A model generated the notes under the pieces. It searched no databases and was not told the origin of the DNA. It saw only the letters and a list, made by a program, of their open reading frames with translations. Below, in pieces: positions 23,911-31,676 of a stretch of DNA of 47,305 nt. A program made the position numbers and the translations under genes. Source of the stretch: a virus; IMG/VR virus record IMGVR_UViG_3300044798_000503, positions 1 through 47,305 of that record; one strand, given 5' to 3'. Each line of letters starts with the position of its first letter. Position 1 is the first letter of the stretch.

Positions 23911-24231
23911 ATGTCTACGATTTCGCAAATCCGCCAGGGCGACGTGCTGCTGACGCTTGTCGCCGAGCCAAAAAAGCCCGTCCGCGCCTGCGACCAGAGC
24001 GGCCAGCCCCTGGCCGGGCTGGTCGTCGAGGGCGAGCGGACTGGGCACGCCCACCGGCTACCGGCGCGGGTCTATGACCTCCCGGGCGGGAGGCGCGTGC
24101 TGATGGTCGAGCGACCGACGTCGCTGACTCACCAGGAGCACCGGCACATCGAGGTGCCGGCCGGCTGGTGGGAGGTCACCGTCCAGCGCGAATATGTCCC
24201 GGCCGAGCGACCCATGCGCAGGAGGGACTGA
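23911..24231 (+). CDS. Small conserved-looking protein with GHAH and QREY motifs (106 aa)
   Basis: The start at ATG 23911 has SD AGGAG 8 nt upstream. Motifs in order: IRQGDVLLTLV (about 6-16), GERTGHAHRLPARVYDL (about 40-56) and THQEHRHIEVPAGWWEV, ending VTVQREYVPAE. A short beta-barrel with paired His motifs is plausible. I have seen this R-Q-G-D-V-L-L ... G-H-A-H ... Q-R-E-Y pattern as a family of unknown function in bacterial accessory islands (from memory, not checked). It overlaps nothing and lies 2 nt before the next gene, so the two are probably coupled. Confidence 0.72.
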   Translation: MSTISQIRQGDVLLTLVAEPKKPVRACDQSGQPLAGLVVEGERTGHAHRLPARVYDLPGGRRVLMVERPTSLTHQEHRHIEVPAGWWEVTVQREYVPAERPMRRRD

Positions 24232-24233
24232 TC

Positions 24234-24638
24234 ATGGAATCGACGACCTATCGCCTGCCCCGCACGGGACAGGCCCCGCTGATGTTCTCCGGCCAGATGC
24301 TGGCCGAAAACGATGGAAGCCATCAGGCCGGCCGCGAGCAAAACCGGTGGCACGCACTGGCCCTCTATCGCGCCGATAGCGGCCGGTACGTCGCCGCCAT
24401 CCGATACCACACCCGATGGCAGGGCGAGATCGAGCATGACGAGGCGCGGATTTGCGACTCGCCCGCCGAGGCCGCGGAGATTTTTCGTCTCTACGACCCG
24501 GCTGTCCACGTGCAGGGCTACCCGCCCGGCGTGGCCTACGAGGAGCGTCAGGCCCGCCTGATCTCGGACCTCGTGCGGCGCTATCAGTCCCAGGTGAGCG
24601 AGATCCTCGACAGGGATGAGTTCGCCGAAAATGTGTGA
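24234..24638 (+). CDS. Accessory protein, unknown (134 aa)
   Basis: Starts at ATG 24234 with an excellent SD (AGGAGG) and only a 2-nt gap from the previous stop. Sequence: STTYRLPRTGQAPLMFSGQM, then a Trp/Tyr/His block (RWHALALYRADSGRYVAAIR), YHTRWQGEIEHDEARICD, and a helical C-terminus (ARLISDLVRRYQSQVSEIL). Soluble, no membrane segment or catalytic motif recognised. It seems designed to work with its coupled partner. A longer frame beginning at 24168 is rejected because it overlaps the previous gene without an SD. Confidence 0.75.
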   Translation: MESTTYRLPRTGQAPLMFSGQMLAENDGSHQAGREQNRWHALALYRADSGRYVAAIRYHTRWQGEIEHDEARICDSPAEAAEIFRLYDPAVHVQGYPPGVAYEERQARLISDLVRRYQSQVSEILDRDEFAENV

Positions 24639-24746
24639 CACGGAGACCAACTCGCCCGAGGGCCGCGCGGCGGCCCTCGGGCTGCTTTACGGCGGCACAC
24701 GGAGTGTGCCGGATACAGATCCTAATCCCTAATACCTGGAGAAATC

Positions 24747-25223
24747 ATGGCACCCAAAAACAAGCAATTCTCGATCTACCCCGAGCCGACGGCGCTGGCC
24801 GTGGTCGGCGGCAACTGCGCAGGCTGCAACCGCGCGATCGGCTGCTGGGCGGCGACGCTGCAACAGCCGGAAAACGAGCCGAAATTGACCCGGCCCGAGT
24901 GGAACTTTTTGGCCGACGTGCTCAACGGCACGTGGCTCCTCGATGCCGATCACTGGGGACCCGGCACCCTGGCGGCCGAAATCGAGGACGCCCACCGGCT
25001 GAACCGGACCGGCGACAAATGGTTCCGGCCGGGCAAGGTCGCCGATAAGGCGATTGCCAAATTGATCGCCGCGGTCCGTGCGATGACCTGGATACAGATC
25101 CAGTTCATCTTGACCGCCGTGTCGTTTTTCTGGTCGGCAAAAGAAATTGACCACACGACCGACGAGTGGTGGACGCTGCCCTACCGCGTCGAGCGGCTCG
25201 GCCGCGGAGAGGTGGAGGATTAG
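24747..25223 (+). CDS. Accessory protein, unknown (158 aa)
   Basis: ATG 24747 with SD CTGGAG 6 nt upstream. After a Cys-containing segment (NCAGCNRAIGC, about 23-33) comes a Trp-rich helical region: TRPEWNFLADVLNGTWLLD, TLAAEIEDAHRLNRTGDKW, and a C-terminal helix with FFWSAKEIDH. Last gene of the plus-strand run before a convergent 45-aa gene, with stops overlapping by 4 bp. Small proteins with this 'EWnfLaDvLNGT' pattern occur in accessory operons of diverse bacteria, but I assign no function. Confidence 0.7.
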   Translation: MAPKNKQFSIYPEPTALAVVGGNCAGCNRAIGCWAATLQQPENEPKLTRPEWNFLADVLNGTWLLDADHWGPGTLAAEIEDAHRLNRTGDKWFRPGKVADKAIAKLIAAVRAMTWIQIQFILTAVSFFWSAKEIDHTTDEWWTLPYRVERLGRGEVED

Positions 25224-25357
25224 AACCCCGCGCAGCCGCCCCGGCCGAGCCAGGTCAATAGGACCGCTCCCACCGCGATCGCCAGCAGGATCGCCAGGTC
25301 GCGGGGCGATGATAGGTCGGGCCAGTCGGGCCAGTCGGGACCGTTGGGATCGTCCAT
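25220..25357 (-). CDS. Tiny membrane protein, convergent with the plus operon (45 aa)
   Basis: A 45-aa frame with an N-terminal acidic Trp/Pro/Asp stretch (DDPNGPDWPDWPDL), then a clear membrane helix LAILLAIAVGAVLLTWL, ending GRGGCAGF. The ATG is at 25357, and TATACT ends six bases before it, so the mRNA may be leaderless; no -35 is convincing. The TAA overlaps the TAG of the plus-strand gene by 3-4 bases. Real or not is uncertain, but the clean hydrophobic segment argues for it. Confidence 0.5.
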   Translation of the reverse strand: MDDPNGPDWPDWPDLSSPRDLAILLAIAVGAVLLTWLGRGGCAGF

Positions 25358-25386
25358 GCGAGAAGTATAGCACCCAAAAACGCAGT

Positions 25387-25416
25387 ACGAAGGTACGGAG
25401 GTACGGAGGTACGGAA
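25387..25416. repeat. (GGTACGGA)n tandem repeat supplying the SD
   Basis: Three to four units of GGTACGGA/GGTACGAA in front of the 77-aa gene; the junctions read GGAGG, a good ribosome-binding site. Similar GTACGGGG units recur near 25,655. Confidence 0.8.
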
Positions 25417-25417
25417 A

Positions 25418-25651
25418 ATGGACGATGTTCCCCGAACGTGCATTTTGTGCCGGCACATGTGGTTCGATTCCGGCGAGGACGTGCAATCGCCGGACACTCC
25501 GGGGACCGAATGGTCCTCATCCTGCAATTTGCACCATTGGGAAATGTCCGGCGATAGGGTCACGATGGAGATCTATCGCCGGAACCTGATGAGCGCCGAA
25601 ACCTGCCCGGACTTTGCGGAAGGGTCGTCGGCACCGATTTACAGCGAGTAG
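25418..25651 (+). CDS. Small Cys-rich protein, plus strand (77 aa)
   Basis: MDDVPRTCILCRHMWFD opens with a C-x-x-C, followed by CNLHHWEMSG and ETCPDFAEG, giving four Cys plus two His: a probable zinc-binding miniprotein. SD GGAGG comes from an (GGTACGGA)n tandem repeat placed immediately upstream (25390-25415). No known family. Reads in the direction of the accessory operon and could be its last gene, though 195 bp separate them. Confidence 0.65.
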   Translation: MDDVPRTCILCRHMWFDSGEDVQSPDTPGTEWSSSCNLHHWEMSGDRVTMEIYRRNLMSAETCPDFAEGSSAPIYSE

Positions 25652-25700
25652 GGAGTACGGAGGTACGGGGTACGGAAAGCTGACAACTGACAACTGACAA

Positions 25701-25925
25701 CTACAACACCAGCCCCTCCCCCGCGATCTGCTGTTTGAACTGGTCGACGCTGATGTGCGGCAGCAACCGCCGGCACTGGGGGCACAAAATGACCGGCCCC
25801 CCCTCGTGACTCCAGGCCACCATCGCCGGTTTCGGCCTCGCGCTGGGCGAGTGGCAGGGCAGCACGGCCACGATCTCGAAACCGCAACGGCACGTGGTCA
25901 TGATCGCATCGGTTTTCGGTTTCAT
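25701..25925 (-). CDS. Small zinc-ribbon-like protein (74 aa)
   Basis: Start ATG 25925 overlaps the stop of the upstream gene (ATGA), so the two are translationally coupled. Motif: TCRCGFEIVAVLPCHS, then VILCPQCRRLLPHI: C-x-C near 12-14 and C-P-x-C near 49-52, a plausible zinc site. No signal or membrane segment. A longer frame upstream (to 26075) lies in the neighbour's sequence and is rejected. Confidence 0.68.
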   Translation of the reverse strand: MKPKTDAIMTTCRCGFEIVAVLPCHSPSARPKPAMVAWSHEGGPVILCPQCRRLLPHISVDQFKQQIAGEGLVL

Positions 25926-26329
25926 CGCTCGCTCCCGGCAAGCCGGCGAGATGCCTGCTCTACTTTTTCGAGCAGCCAGCGGATGGCGTCCGCGTGGCTG
26001 GTAGTTCGACGGCCGTTCTCCAGCCGGGCGCCCGAGGCGTCCAGGCCCAGGAAGAGCCGGCGGACCGCCACGCACTGGCCGACCGTCTGGAGCGGCACGT
26101 CAATGTGGCGCGATAAATAGTACCGGCCGCCCCGGACCTCGGCCATCGGCACGTCGCCCAGCGGCAGGTCGGTGAGGCTGATCGTCGCCGGAGCGGCCGC
26201 AAGCGGCGGCGACGGCGGGGCGGCCTGGTCGGTCACGGCGACCGGCGACTCTTCACCGATCGGCGGAGGGAGGAAACTTTCGGGCGCGGCGGAAACGTCC
26301 GAGTAACGGGGGGCGCGTTGGCGGGGCAT
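25922..26329 (-). CDS. Small protein, Pro/Ala-rich N-terminus, unknown (135 aa)
   Basis: Residues 1-50 are low-complexity (PESFLPPPIGEESPVAVTDQ). The C-terminal half is a folded-looking helical region: PMAEVRGGRYYLSRHIDVPL, QTVGQCVAVRRLFLGLDASG, ADAIRWLLEKVE. ATG 26329 with SD CTGGAG, in the leader CTGGAGTTCCCC shared with the gene at 4456. Upstream of the zinc-ribbon gene and downstream of the methylase. The name is left open. Confidence 0.7.
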   Translation of the reverse strand: MPRQRAPRYSDVSAAPESFLPPPIGEESPVAVTDQAAPPSPPLAAAPATISLTDLPLGDVPMAEVRGGRYYLSRHIDVPLQTVGQCVAVRRLFLGLDASGARLENGRRTTSHADAIRWLLEKVEQASRRLAGSER

Positions 26330-26339
26330 GGGGAACTCC

Positions 26340-26419
26340 AGGGTACGGGGGACGGGGGACGGGGAACGGGGGACGGGGGACGGGGGTCAGGGGTCAGGGG
26401 TCAGGGGTCGGGGGTCAGG
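26340..26419. repeat. (GGGGACG / GGGGTCA)n array
   Basis: About eleven units in the gap between the small gene's SD and the methylase's stop; GACGGGG units precede TCAGGGG units. Confidence 0.88.
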
Positions 26420-27782
26420 TCTTCGCGGCATAGGCGATCCGGCGGCGGGCGATCCGGCAGTACTCGGGGTCTTCCTCGATGCCGAGGAAACGGAAACCTT
26501 CCAACACGGCGGCCTTGCCCGTCGAGCCGCTGCCGCAAAACGGGTCGAGGACCAGACCGCCGGGCGGCGTCACCAAGCGGCAGAGGTAACGCATCAGCGG
26601 CGTCGATTTCACGGTGGGATGGTGGTTGCGGGCGTATGGTCGAGTGTGAGAGCCGCGTCCGTTGGCATTTTCCTCGCCAAGAGTTTGCCCAGCCCGCTGG
26701 ACGCTGGTGTTATAGATCGATTCTGGCATCCCGTCGCACCCCTCTTCCCGATCGCGGCGGGTGGCCTTCGCGCAGTAGAAGAAACGGGCAGCGGAGCCGT
26801 TGCTTGGTGGTTGCCCGTCTGTTGTCACACGTGCATAGTTTTTGCCACTCATACAAACGTTCGGACATTCTGATCGCGCACCGTTTCCACCTCCGCTTGT
26901 AGTCACCGGGAACACTTCCAGCACCTCTTCGCTGCCGTCGTGGATCAGGTGGGCGGGGAATCGGCCGAGGCGCTCGCCGGCATGGCCGTTGACGTATTGC
27001 TCCAGGTCCCTTTGGAACGGCGGCAGGCCGCGTTTCACGCGGTTCGCGCTGTGCATGTCCGGTGCGACCTTGCCGTTCTTGGCCGCGCTTTCGCGGCGGT
27101 CGATGCTGGGATTCGGACCCGGCACCCGGCAGGCGTCGATGTTCAATCCGCCGGTCCCCCACCGGAGCACGTTGGCTGCGACGCTTTTTTCCGAGAGCGG
27201 TTTGCGCAGGAGCCACCAGTCTTCGACAGCCGGCTTCAACGCCGTCCCAAAACCCGACCACGCGGCGGCGGCGGGGGTAAGCGGACGTGAGTCGAGGACC
27301 GTTCCCTTGTTGGCCTTCGACCAGGCGTCCTGTGCGTAGGTTGCGCTCACGACGCCGCTGCGAATATCCCGGATGCGTTTCCGCTTCGCCCCCTTCAGCT
27401 TGTCGATCGCCTTCCCCACGTCCAGCGATTTCGGAAACCCCGATCCGAAGATGTGCGAGATCCGGTCCCTGATCTTGAATCCCGCATCCTCCCAGGCCGT
27501 GGCCGTCCAGTGCGAAGTGCGCGGCAGACTCCACACCAGCGCATGGCCGCCCGGCTTCAAGACCCGCAGGCACTCGGCCGCAACCTCGGTCATCCAGGCG
27601 ACCCACGGCGCACGGCCGCCGCGATCACGGTCCCAGGTTTTTCCCATGAACGCGATCCCGGCCGGCGGGTCGGTCACGACCGAGTCGACGCTGGAGTCGG
27701 CGAGCGTCTTCAAGACGGCCAGACAGTCGCCTCGCCGGACAGAAACATGATCGACAGAAACAGGGCGGCGCTTTGTTTTCAT
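26415..27782 (-). CDS. DNA methyltransferase, N4-C/N6-A class beta (455 aa)
   Basis: Start ATG 27782 (MKTKRRPVSVDHVSVRRG); sequence further upstream is translated heptamer. Motif IV comes first: VVTDPPAGIAFMGKTWD at about 36-52, with the Tyr of DPPY replaced by Ala, a known variant in phage methylases. The SAM-binding motif is near the C-terminus: LVLDPFCGSGSTGKAAV, about 415-431, followed by FLGIEEDPEYCRIARRR. The order IV then I is class beta. It lies next after terminase, an unusual place for a modification enzyme; it may modify the phage genome against host restriction. Target sequence unknown. Confidence 0.88.
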   Translation of the reverse strand: MKTKRRPVSVDHVSVRRGDCLAVLKTLADSSVDSVVTDPPAGIAFMGKTWDRDRGGRAPWVAWMTEVAAECLRVLKPGGHALVWSLPRTSHWTATAWEDAGFKIRDRISHIFGSGFPKSLDVGKAIDKLKGAKRKRIRDIRSGVVSATYAQDAWSKANKGTVLDSRPLTPAAAAWSGFGTALKPAVEDWWLLRKPLSEKSVAANVLRWGTGGLNIDACRVPGPNPSIDRRESAAKNGKVAPDMHSANRVKRGLPPFQRDLEQYVNGHAGERLGRFPAHLIHDGSEEVLEVFPVTTSGGGNGARSECPNVCMSGKNYARVTTDGQPPSNGSAARFFYCAKATRRDREEGCDGMPESIYNTSVQRAGQTLGEENANGRGSHTRPYARNHHPTVKSTPLMRYLCRLVTPPGGLVLDPFCGSGSTGKAAVLEGFRFLGIEEDPEYCRIARRRIAYAAKT

Positions 27783-27785
27783 CGG

Positions 27786-27818
27786 ACGGCTGATAGCTGA
27801 TAGCTGACGGCTGATAGC
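27786..27818. repeat. Heptamer array (GCTGATA)n
   Basis: About four units between the methylase start and terminase stop. Confidence 0.85.
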
Positions 27819-27819
27819 T

Positions 27820-29886
27820 TCACCTCTCACTGACCAAAAACGGCCGACCGTCCGGCATCACGATCGGACTCGGGGAGTCGTCGGAAGGAGAAGAGGAAAG
27901 AGGCAGGATGCCTCTTCTACTCTGAATCAAACGCACGCCGGCCAGGTGCCCCGCCCAACAGGCGTTGTATGTCGCGTCGAGATAGTGGTTGGCCTTTCTG
28001 GCGCGCTCCCAAATCACCTTCTCGCCGACACCTTCGATGAAGATCTCGCGGGGCCGCTCCGCCGTGATGTGTTGCGACCAGGTGATATGCTGGTTCGGAT
28101 CGCGGGACTGGTAGAGCTCGAAGGCGCCCGGCTCGCCGGCGGGCGTCCGGAGCCGGTCGTGAAGCCATGTCTTCCAAAAGTCCGCGCATACGTCGGCGCG
28201 GAAGAGCCGCTCGGTCGGCATCCAGGAAATGTAGTACTCCTGGCCGATCGCACGGACCGCCGCGCCGAGCTTGGTAGGGTGCGTATAGGTCCGATAGCGC
28301 CGGTCATAGGCCGAGAGTCCCCGGCCGAGCGCCGGGATGTAACGCCGGCCGGCCTGGCGGCAAAACTCGTACACCGCCTCCGGCATGTACCCCGCGTCGA
28401 TCGACACGGGGTTCGGTATGAGAAGTTCGCCCCCCGGCTTCCGCCAACCCGGCTCGATCACCTGCTCGCGGAGGTCGGACAAGGCGGCCAGGACCGCCCG
28501 GGCTATGTCCATCGTATCGCCGGCGATGTCGAACCGGCCGTAATCGACCAGGTGGCCGCGGGCGTCAGGTCGCCAGGCGACCAGCACCCAGTGGCCGAGC
28601 CGCTTTCCCAGGTCGATCCCCATCGTGAGCCGCTCCGCGTCCTGGGGCACCACGCCGCAGGTGAGCGACTCGGCGGCGACCCGCTTGCGGATGACGTGCG
28701 GATCGAGCGGGCTGGTGTCTAAAAGCGGCGGCTGCCAGGGCATGACCCAGACGAACTGAAACATCTCCCGTTCCGCCGCGTCGTAGTCGGGGGCAACGCG
28801 GGCGGACCATTCTCGGGCGCCCAGCTCGCCGGCAGTCCAAAATAGGTTGTGAAAGGCCGTCCAACGAATCGAAAGCGTGTCCACGTCGGGCGGGTCGCCG
28901 ACGGCGCGGCCGCGGGCGTTGACCGTCTGGCCGCGATGGACTACCACCGCGCGGGTCACCATCCGTCGGCGCTCCGCGGCGGTGATTGCGACGCCGCAGG
29001 CGGGGCAGGCGAAGTGGGCCAGCCGGCGGGCGACCTCCTTCGACGCCGCCTGCTGCCAACCAAGCAGGTGCTCTCGCTCGGGCAGCACGTACTTGCGGCA
29101 GTGGGGGCACGGGCAGAGCAACTGGCTTCCGGTACCGGCCAGGAACTCGGTCCAGATCCGGCCGTGCGGGACCGAGACGGTACATTCGAGATAGATCCGC
29201 CGCTCGTCGGCAGGGTAGCGGCCGGTCCGGTTCTCAATCTGGCGGACCGGATCGGCCTCGCGCGAGAGCGCGGAGGCAGTGTCCATCTTGTCCACCTCCG
29301 TGAGCAGCACCACCCGGGCCGTATAGCTCGAGCGGTTCTCGTCGCCGCCGCCGGCGCTCATGAATTTCAACCGCGCGCCGTTGCCGAAGAGAAGCTCTTC
29401 GGCGAAGCCACCTTCGCTGCCGGCGCCGCGCCGAGGCAGGAACACGCGGTAACGCGAGGCGGCGATGACCGGCAGGACCTCTCCCATGAACTTGTCGCGG
29501 CAGATTTTGATCGTCGGGGCGGCGAGGATCACCGACTCGCGATGCTCGAAGAGCCAGAAGAGAGACTCGGCGCCGAGGCCGAGAAACGACTTGCCGGATT
29601 GCACGCAACCGACGAGGGCTTTGCGCGGCCAGCGATCGTCGTCCAGCGCCGCGAGGACCGGCACATTGAACGGCTGCACGTCGGGCCGCCAACGCGAACC
29701 GCGCGAGGGTCCCTTCGGGATCACCACCTCCTCGGCGACAAACTCGGCCAGGCTGCGGATGCGCGGCGTCCGAGAGCCGCGAAGCAGACCGCGCAACTCC
29801 GCGCGGCACGCTTCACCCAGCCGCACTTGGCTCGATACCGGTAGGACCATCAGCAGAAGCCAGGCGATCCAATTCACGTTGGGCAT
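27820..29886 (-). CDS. Terminase large subunit, GpA-like (688 aa)
   Basis: Packaging ATPase and nuclease. Walker A GCVQSGKS (93-100), Walker B VVLLTEVD (192-199), preceded by EELLFGNGARLKFMSAGG. A zinc-ribbon segment (LLCPCPHCRKYVLPE ... FACPACGVAITAA) lies at about 255-295, typical of GpA-type terminases. The nuclease-domain Asp (TMGIDLGKRLGHWVLVAW) is near 420. The first about 12 residues are hydrophobic and may be wrongly included; ATG 29850 is an alternative start. The C-terminal RRGILPLSSS is a translated family A arm (27898-27920). It overlaps the small subunit by 74 bp. Confidence 0.9.
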   Translation of the reverse strand: MPNVNWIAWLLLMVLPVSSQVRLGEACRAELRGLLRGSRTPRIRSLAEFVAEEVVIPKGPSRGSRWRPDVQPFNVPVLAALDDDRWPRKALVGCVQSGKSFLGLGAESLFWLFEHRESVILAAPTIKICRDKFMGEVLPVIAASRYRVFLPRRGAGSEGGFAEELLFGNGARLKFMSAGGGDENRSSYTARVVLLTEVDKMDTASALSREADPVRQIENRTGRYPADERRIYLECTVSVPHGRIWTEFLAGTGSQLLCPCPHCRKYVLPEREHLLGWQQAASKEVARRLAHFACPACGVAITAAERRRMVTRAVVVHRGQTVNARGRAVGDPPDVDTLSIRWTAFHNLFWTAGELGAREWSARVAPDYDAAEREMFQFVWVMPWQPPLLDTSPLDPHVIRKRVAAESLTCGVVPQDAERLTMGIDLGKRLGHWVLVAWRPDARGHLVDYGRFDIAGDTMDIARAVLAALSDLREQVIEPGWRKPGGELLIPNPVSIDAGYMPEAVYEFCRQAGRRYIPALGRGLSAYDRRYRTYTHPTKLGAAVRAIGQEYYISWMPTERLFRADVCADFWKTWLHDRLRTPAGEPGAFELYQSRDPNQHITWSQHITAERPREIFIEGVGEKVIWERARKANHYLDATYNACWAGHLAGVRLIQSRRGILPLSSSPSDDSPSPIVMPDGRPFLVSER
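27898..27920. repeat. Single family A arm inside the terminase 3' end
   Basis: AAGAGGCAGGATGCCTCTTC read on the minus strand near the C-terminus of terminase. Confidence 0.85.
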
Positions 29887-30373
29887 CGTCGAGGGCGTCG
29901 TTCAGGATTTTCACCGCGGCCGCGCCGCACTGACGCTGCAGCGATTCGCCGCACGCGCGCAAGACCGCCGAAATCCGCGAGAGTCCGTCGTGGACCTCCT
30001 CGCGCGGCAGCCATAGGCCGAGGTCGCGCTCCAAGGCGAGCTCGATGCGGCGGGTCTTCGCCGTGCGCTCCCGGAGGGCCAGGGCCGCCGCGTCGTCATG
30101 GGCGGGATCGCCGCGGGCCAGCGCGCCGGCGTGGGCCGCGAGAAAATCGTGCAGCCAGCGGGCAAGCGACGGCAGGTCGATCGTTGGGCCGGCGATCGGC
30201 AGGCCGTAACGCACGGCCTGCTCGTTGAGAATTTTCGGCTGGCGGCCGGACCACGCGCACCAGTCGCGGCGGGGCAGCCGCCGGCAATCGCGGGTCAACG
30301 GCTCGGCCGGGGCCTCCGGCGGGGGGGCGGCGTTGGCGCCGCGATTACTTACTCGGGGCTTCGATTCAGCCAT
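29813..30373 (-). CDS. Terminase small subunit (Nu1-like) (186 aa)
   Basis: A helical protein just upstream of the large subunit. N-terminal basic region RDCRRLPRRDWCAWSGRQPK, then SLARWLHDFLAAHAGAL, and the conserved-looking central helix RERTAKTRRIELALERDLG followed by LPREEVHDGLSRISAVLRAC, the 'R-x-x-K-A-x-x-x-E-l-x-l-x-x-g-x-l-i-p-x-x-E-v' pattern of Nu1/terminase small-subunit families. Start ATG 30373 has no SD; a GTG at 30394 is an alternative. It overlaps gpA by 74 nt, consistent with coupled expression. Confidence 0.8.
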   Translation of the reverse strand: MAESKPRVSNRGANAAPPPEAPAEPLTRDCRRLPRRDWCAWSGRQPKILNEQAVRYGLPIAGPTIDLPSLARWLHDFLAAHAGALARGDPAHDDAAALALRERTAKTRRIELALERDLGLWLPREEVHDGLSRISAVLRACGESLQRQCGAAAVKILNDALDDAQRELDRLASADGPTGIEPSAAG

Positions 30374-30458
30374 GCAAAAAAACCGCCAGAACACCGGGCT
30401 TCGCCCCGCACGCAGGCCCTGGGAAAGAACCTAGCCCCCCCGAAGAAGTATTGACGCG

Positions 30459-30902
30459 TCAGCGCGCCGCAGGCGGCGACGTGAGCGCATAGCCCGTCGC
30501 GGTCATTAGCGCGGGGTTCGCCGCGACCCAATCGGCGATCGCCTTCAGAAGTTTCAATCTGAAAGCGGCGTCATCCATCAGAAGAGGCACCTGCCTCAGC
30601 CCCACCGCGAGCATCAGTGGCACAGCCGTGATCGGGTCCGCGAGCATTTTCTTTAGATGTGCCGCCTCTTGCAGCGCGCCGCCCCAGTCCTCGAGCGCCA
30701 ACGACTCGGCGATTTTTCCGAGCAGTGTGAACCCGTATTGCTGAAGCGAGTTATGCAGCTCAAGCAGGAAGCGATGCCGCGCGACCTCGCGCCGGTGCAT
30801 CAGCACCCATAGCACGACCCCGATCACGACGGCCTGGAACACGCCCAGCGCGGCCAGCCCGACGATCCACAGTTGCAGCCCGGTCAGTAATGCGAACATC
30901 AT
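30459..30902 (-). CDS. Small membrane protein, holin candidate (147 aa)
   Basis: One strong N-terminal membrane helix (LQLWIVGLAALGVFQAVVIG, about 9-28, extended to VVLWVLM) followed by a long amphipathic, helical domain (HNSLQQYGFTLLGKIAE, LADPITAVPLMLAVGLRQVP). Upstream of terminase and downstream of the thioredoxin-like gene. It could be a holin of the one-span type, but no decisive motif is visible. ATG 30902 with weak SD GAAAGGA about 11 nt upstream. Confidence 0.6.
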   Translation of the reverse strand: MMFALLTGLQLWIVGLAALGVFQAVVIGVVLWVLMHRREVARHRFLLELHNSLQQYGFTLLGKIAESLALEDWGGALQEAAHLKKMLADPITAVPLMLAVGLRQVPLLMDDAAFRLKLLKAIADWVAANPALMTATGYALTSPPAAR

Positions 30903-30950
30903 GATTCGTTTTCCTTTCTTCTATCGGTCGGAGGTATTATGGTCGGAACG

Positions 30951-31661
30951 TTATTTCAGCGATTCGCCGGCATGGACGCGCTTGACCGCAAACACGGTCA
31001 GCGTGCCAAGTCCGGCCATCAGCGCGGCCAATCCGCAGGCCACCAGCATCGCGACGACGAACTCATTCCCGCGTGCCGGGGTCACTCGGTCCGGCACGCG
31101 CTCCGGCACGACGATCGGCGTAGGTTGCGGCGGCCTTGGCGGCTCCGGCTTCGGACACGGACAGACCCTATTCCACGGGAGGACCACCGGCCGATTCGGC
31201 CACCGGCCCACATGTCGCGGAATTTGCAGATACTCGCCATAGTCTTTGAACACGGTGTACCCGTCCGGTCGAAGGATCATGACGGTCGGCAGGATCTTCA
31301 CGTGCTGCGCGAACCGCGCCCGCGTCATGGGGTCGCTTTCCGTGAAGATCTGCATTCGAATATCCGCCGTGATATCCTGCACTTCCGGAAGCGATTGCCA
31401 ATGTCGGACCAAGGCCGTCTCGTCCGGTCGCCGCGCCCAGTCGTCATGGACGACGAGCACGGCCTCATAGGTCTTGCCGTCTGCCGGCAGCTCGATCAGC
31501 CGTTGCGCCACCAGGTCCCGGTCGGCCGGCTGTACGGCGGACTCGGGTGGATTCATCGCGACCGACGTGTCGGCCGTTTCGAGAGACAGCATCAAGGCCG
31601 CGCCGAGCAGCCCGATTCCCGCTACGCAGAGCAGGATGGGAAGCAGCTTGCTTCGTTGCAT
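30951..31661 (-). CDS. Thioredoxin-like protein with two membrane anchors (236 aa)
   Basis: N-terminal signal/anchor (SKLLPILLCVAGIGLLGAAL), thioredoxin-like middle with no CxxC (AVLVVHDDWARRPDETALVR, then HVKILPTVMILRPDGYTVFK, about 118-137, the conserved cis-Pro segment of the fold), a Pro-rich linker (PCPKPEPPRPPQPTPIV) and a C-terminal anchor VVAMLVACGLAALMAGLGTL. The lack of active-site Cys implies a structural rather than redox role. Good SD AAGGAG before ATG 31661. Membrane-targeted position in the presumed lysis cassette suggests an envelope role. Confidence 0.7.
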   Translation of the reverse strand: MQRSKLLPILLCVAGIGLLGAALMLSLETADTSVAMNPPESAVQPADRDLVAQRLIELPADGKTYEAVLVVHDDWARRPDETALVRHWQSLPEVQDITADIRMQIFTESDPMTRARFAQHVKILPTVMILRPDGYTVFKDYGEYLQIPRHVGRWPNRPVVLPWNRVCPCPKPEPPRPPQPTPIVVPERVPDRVTPARGNEFVVAMLVACGLAALMAGLGTLTVFAVKRVHAGESLK

Positions 31662-31676
31662 GAAAATCTCCTTTGT

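Noticed and set aside
26710-27606. A 298-aa minus-strand open frame
   Set aside because: It is a shifted frame inside the methylase gene, which has the recognisable DPPA and DPFCGSG motifs.
30374-30458. Possible cos site or intrinsic terminator before the small terminase
   Set aside because: GGGCGAAGCCC and a seven-T run are present but are separated and lack the adjacent hairpin-T tract layout, and no cohesive-end motif is recognisable. Left unassigned.
30951-31661. Functional thioredoxin
   Set aside because: The fold segment (LPTVMI with cis-Pro) is visible but the C-x-x-C active site is absent.
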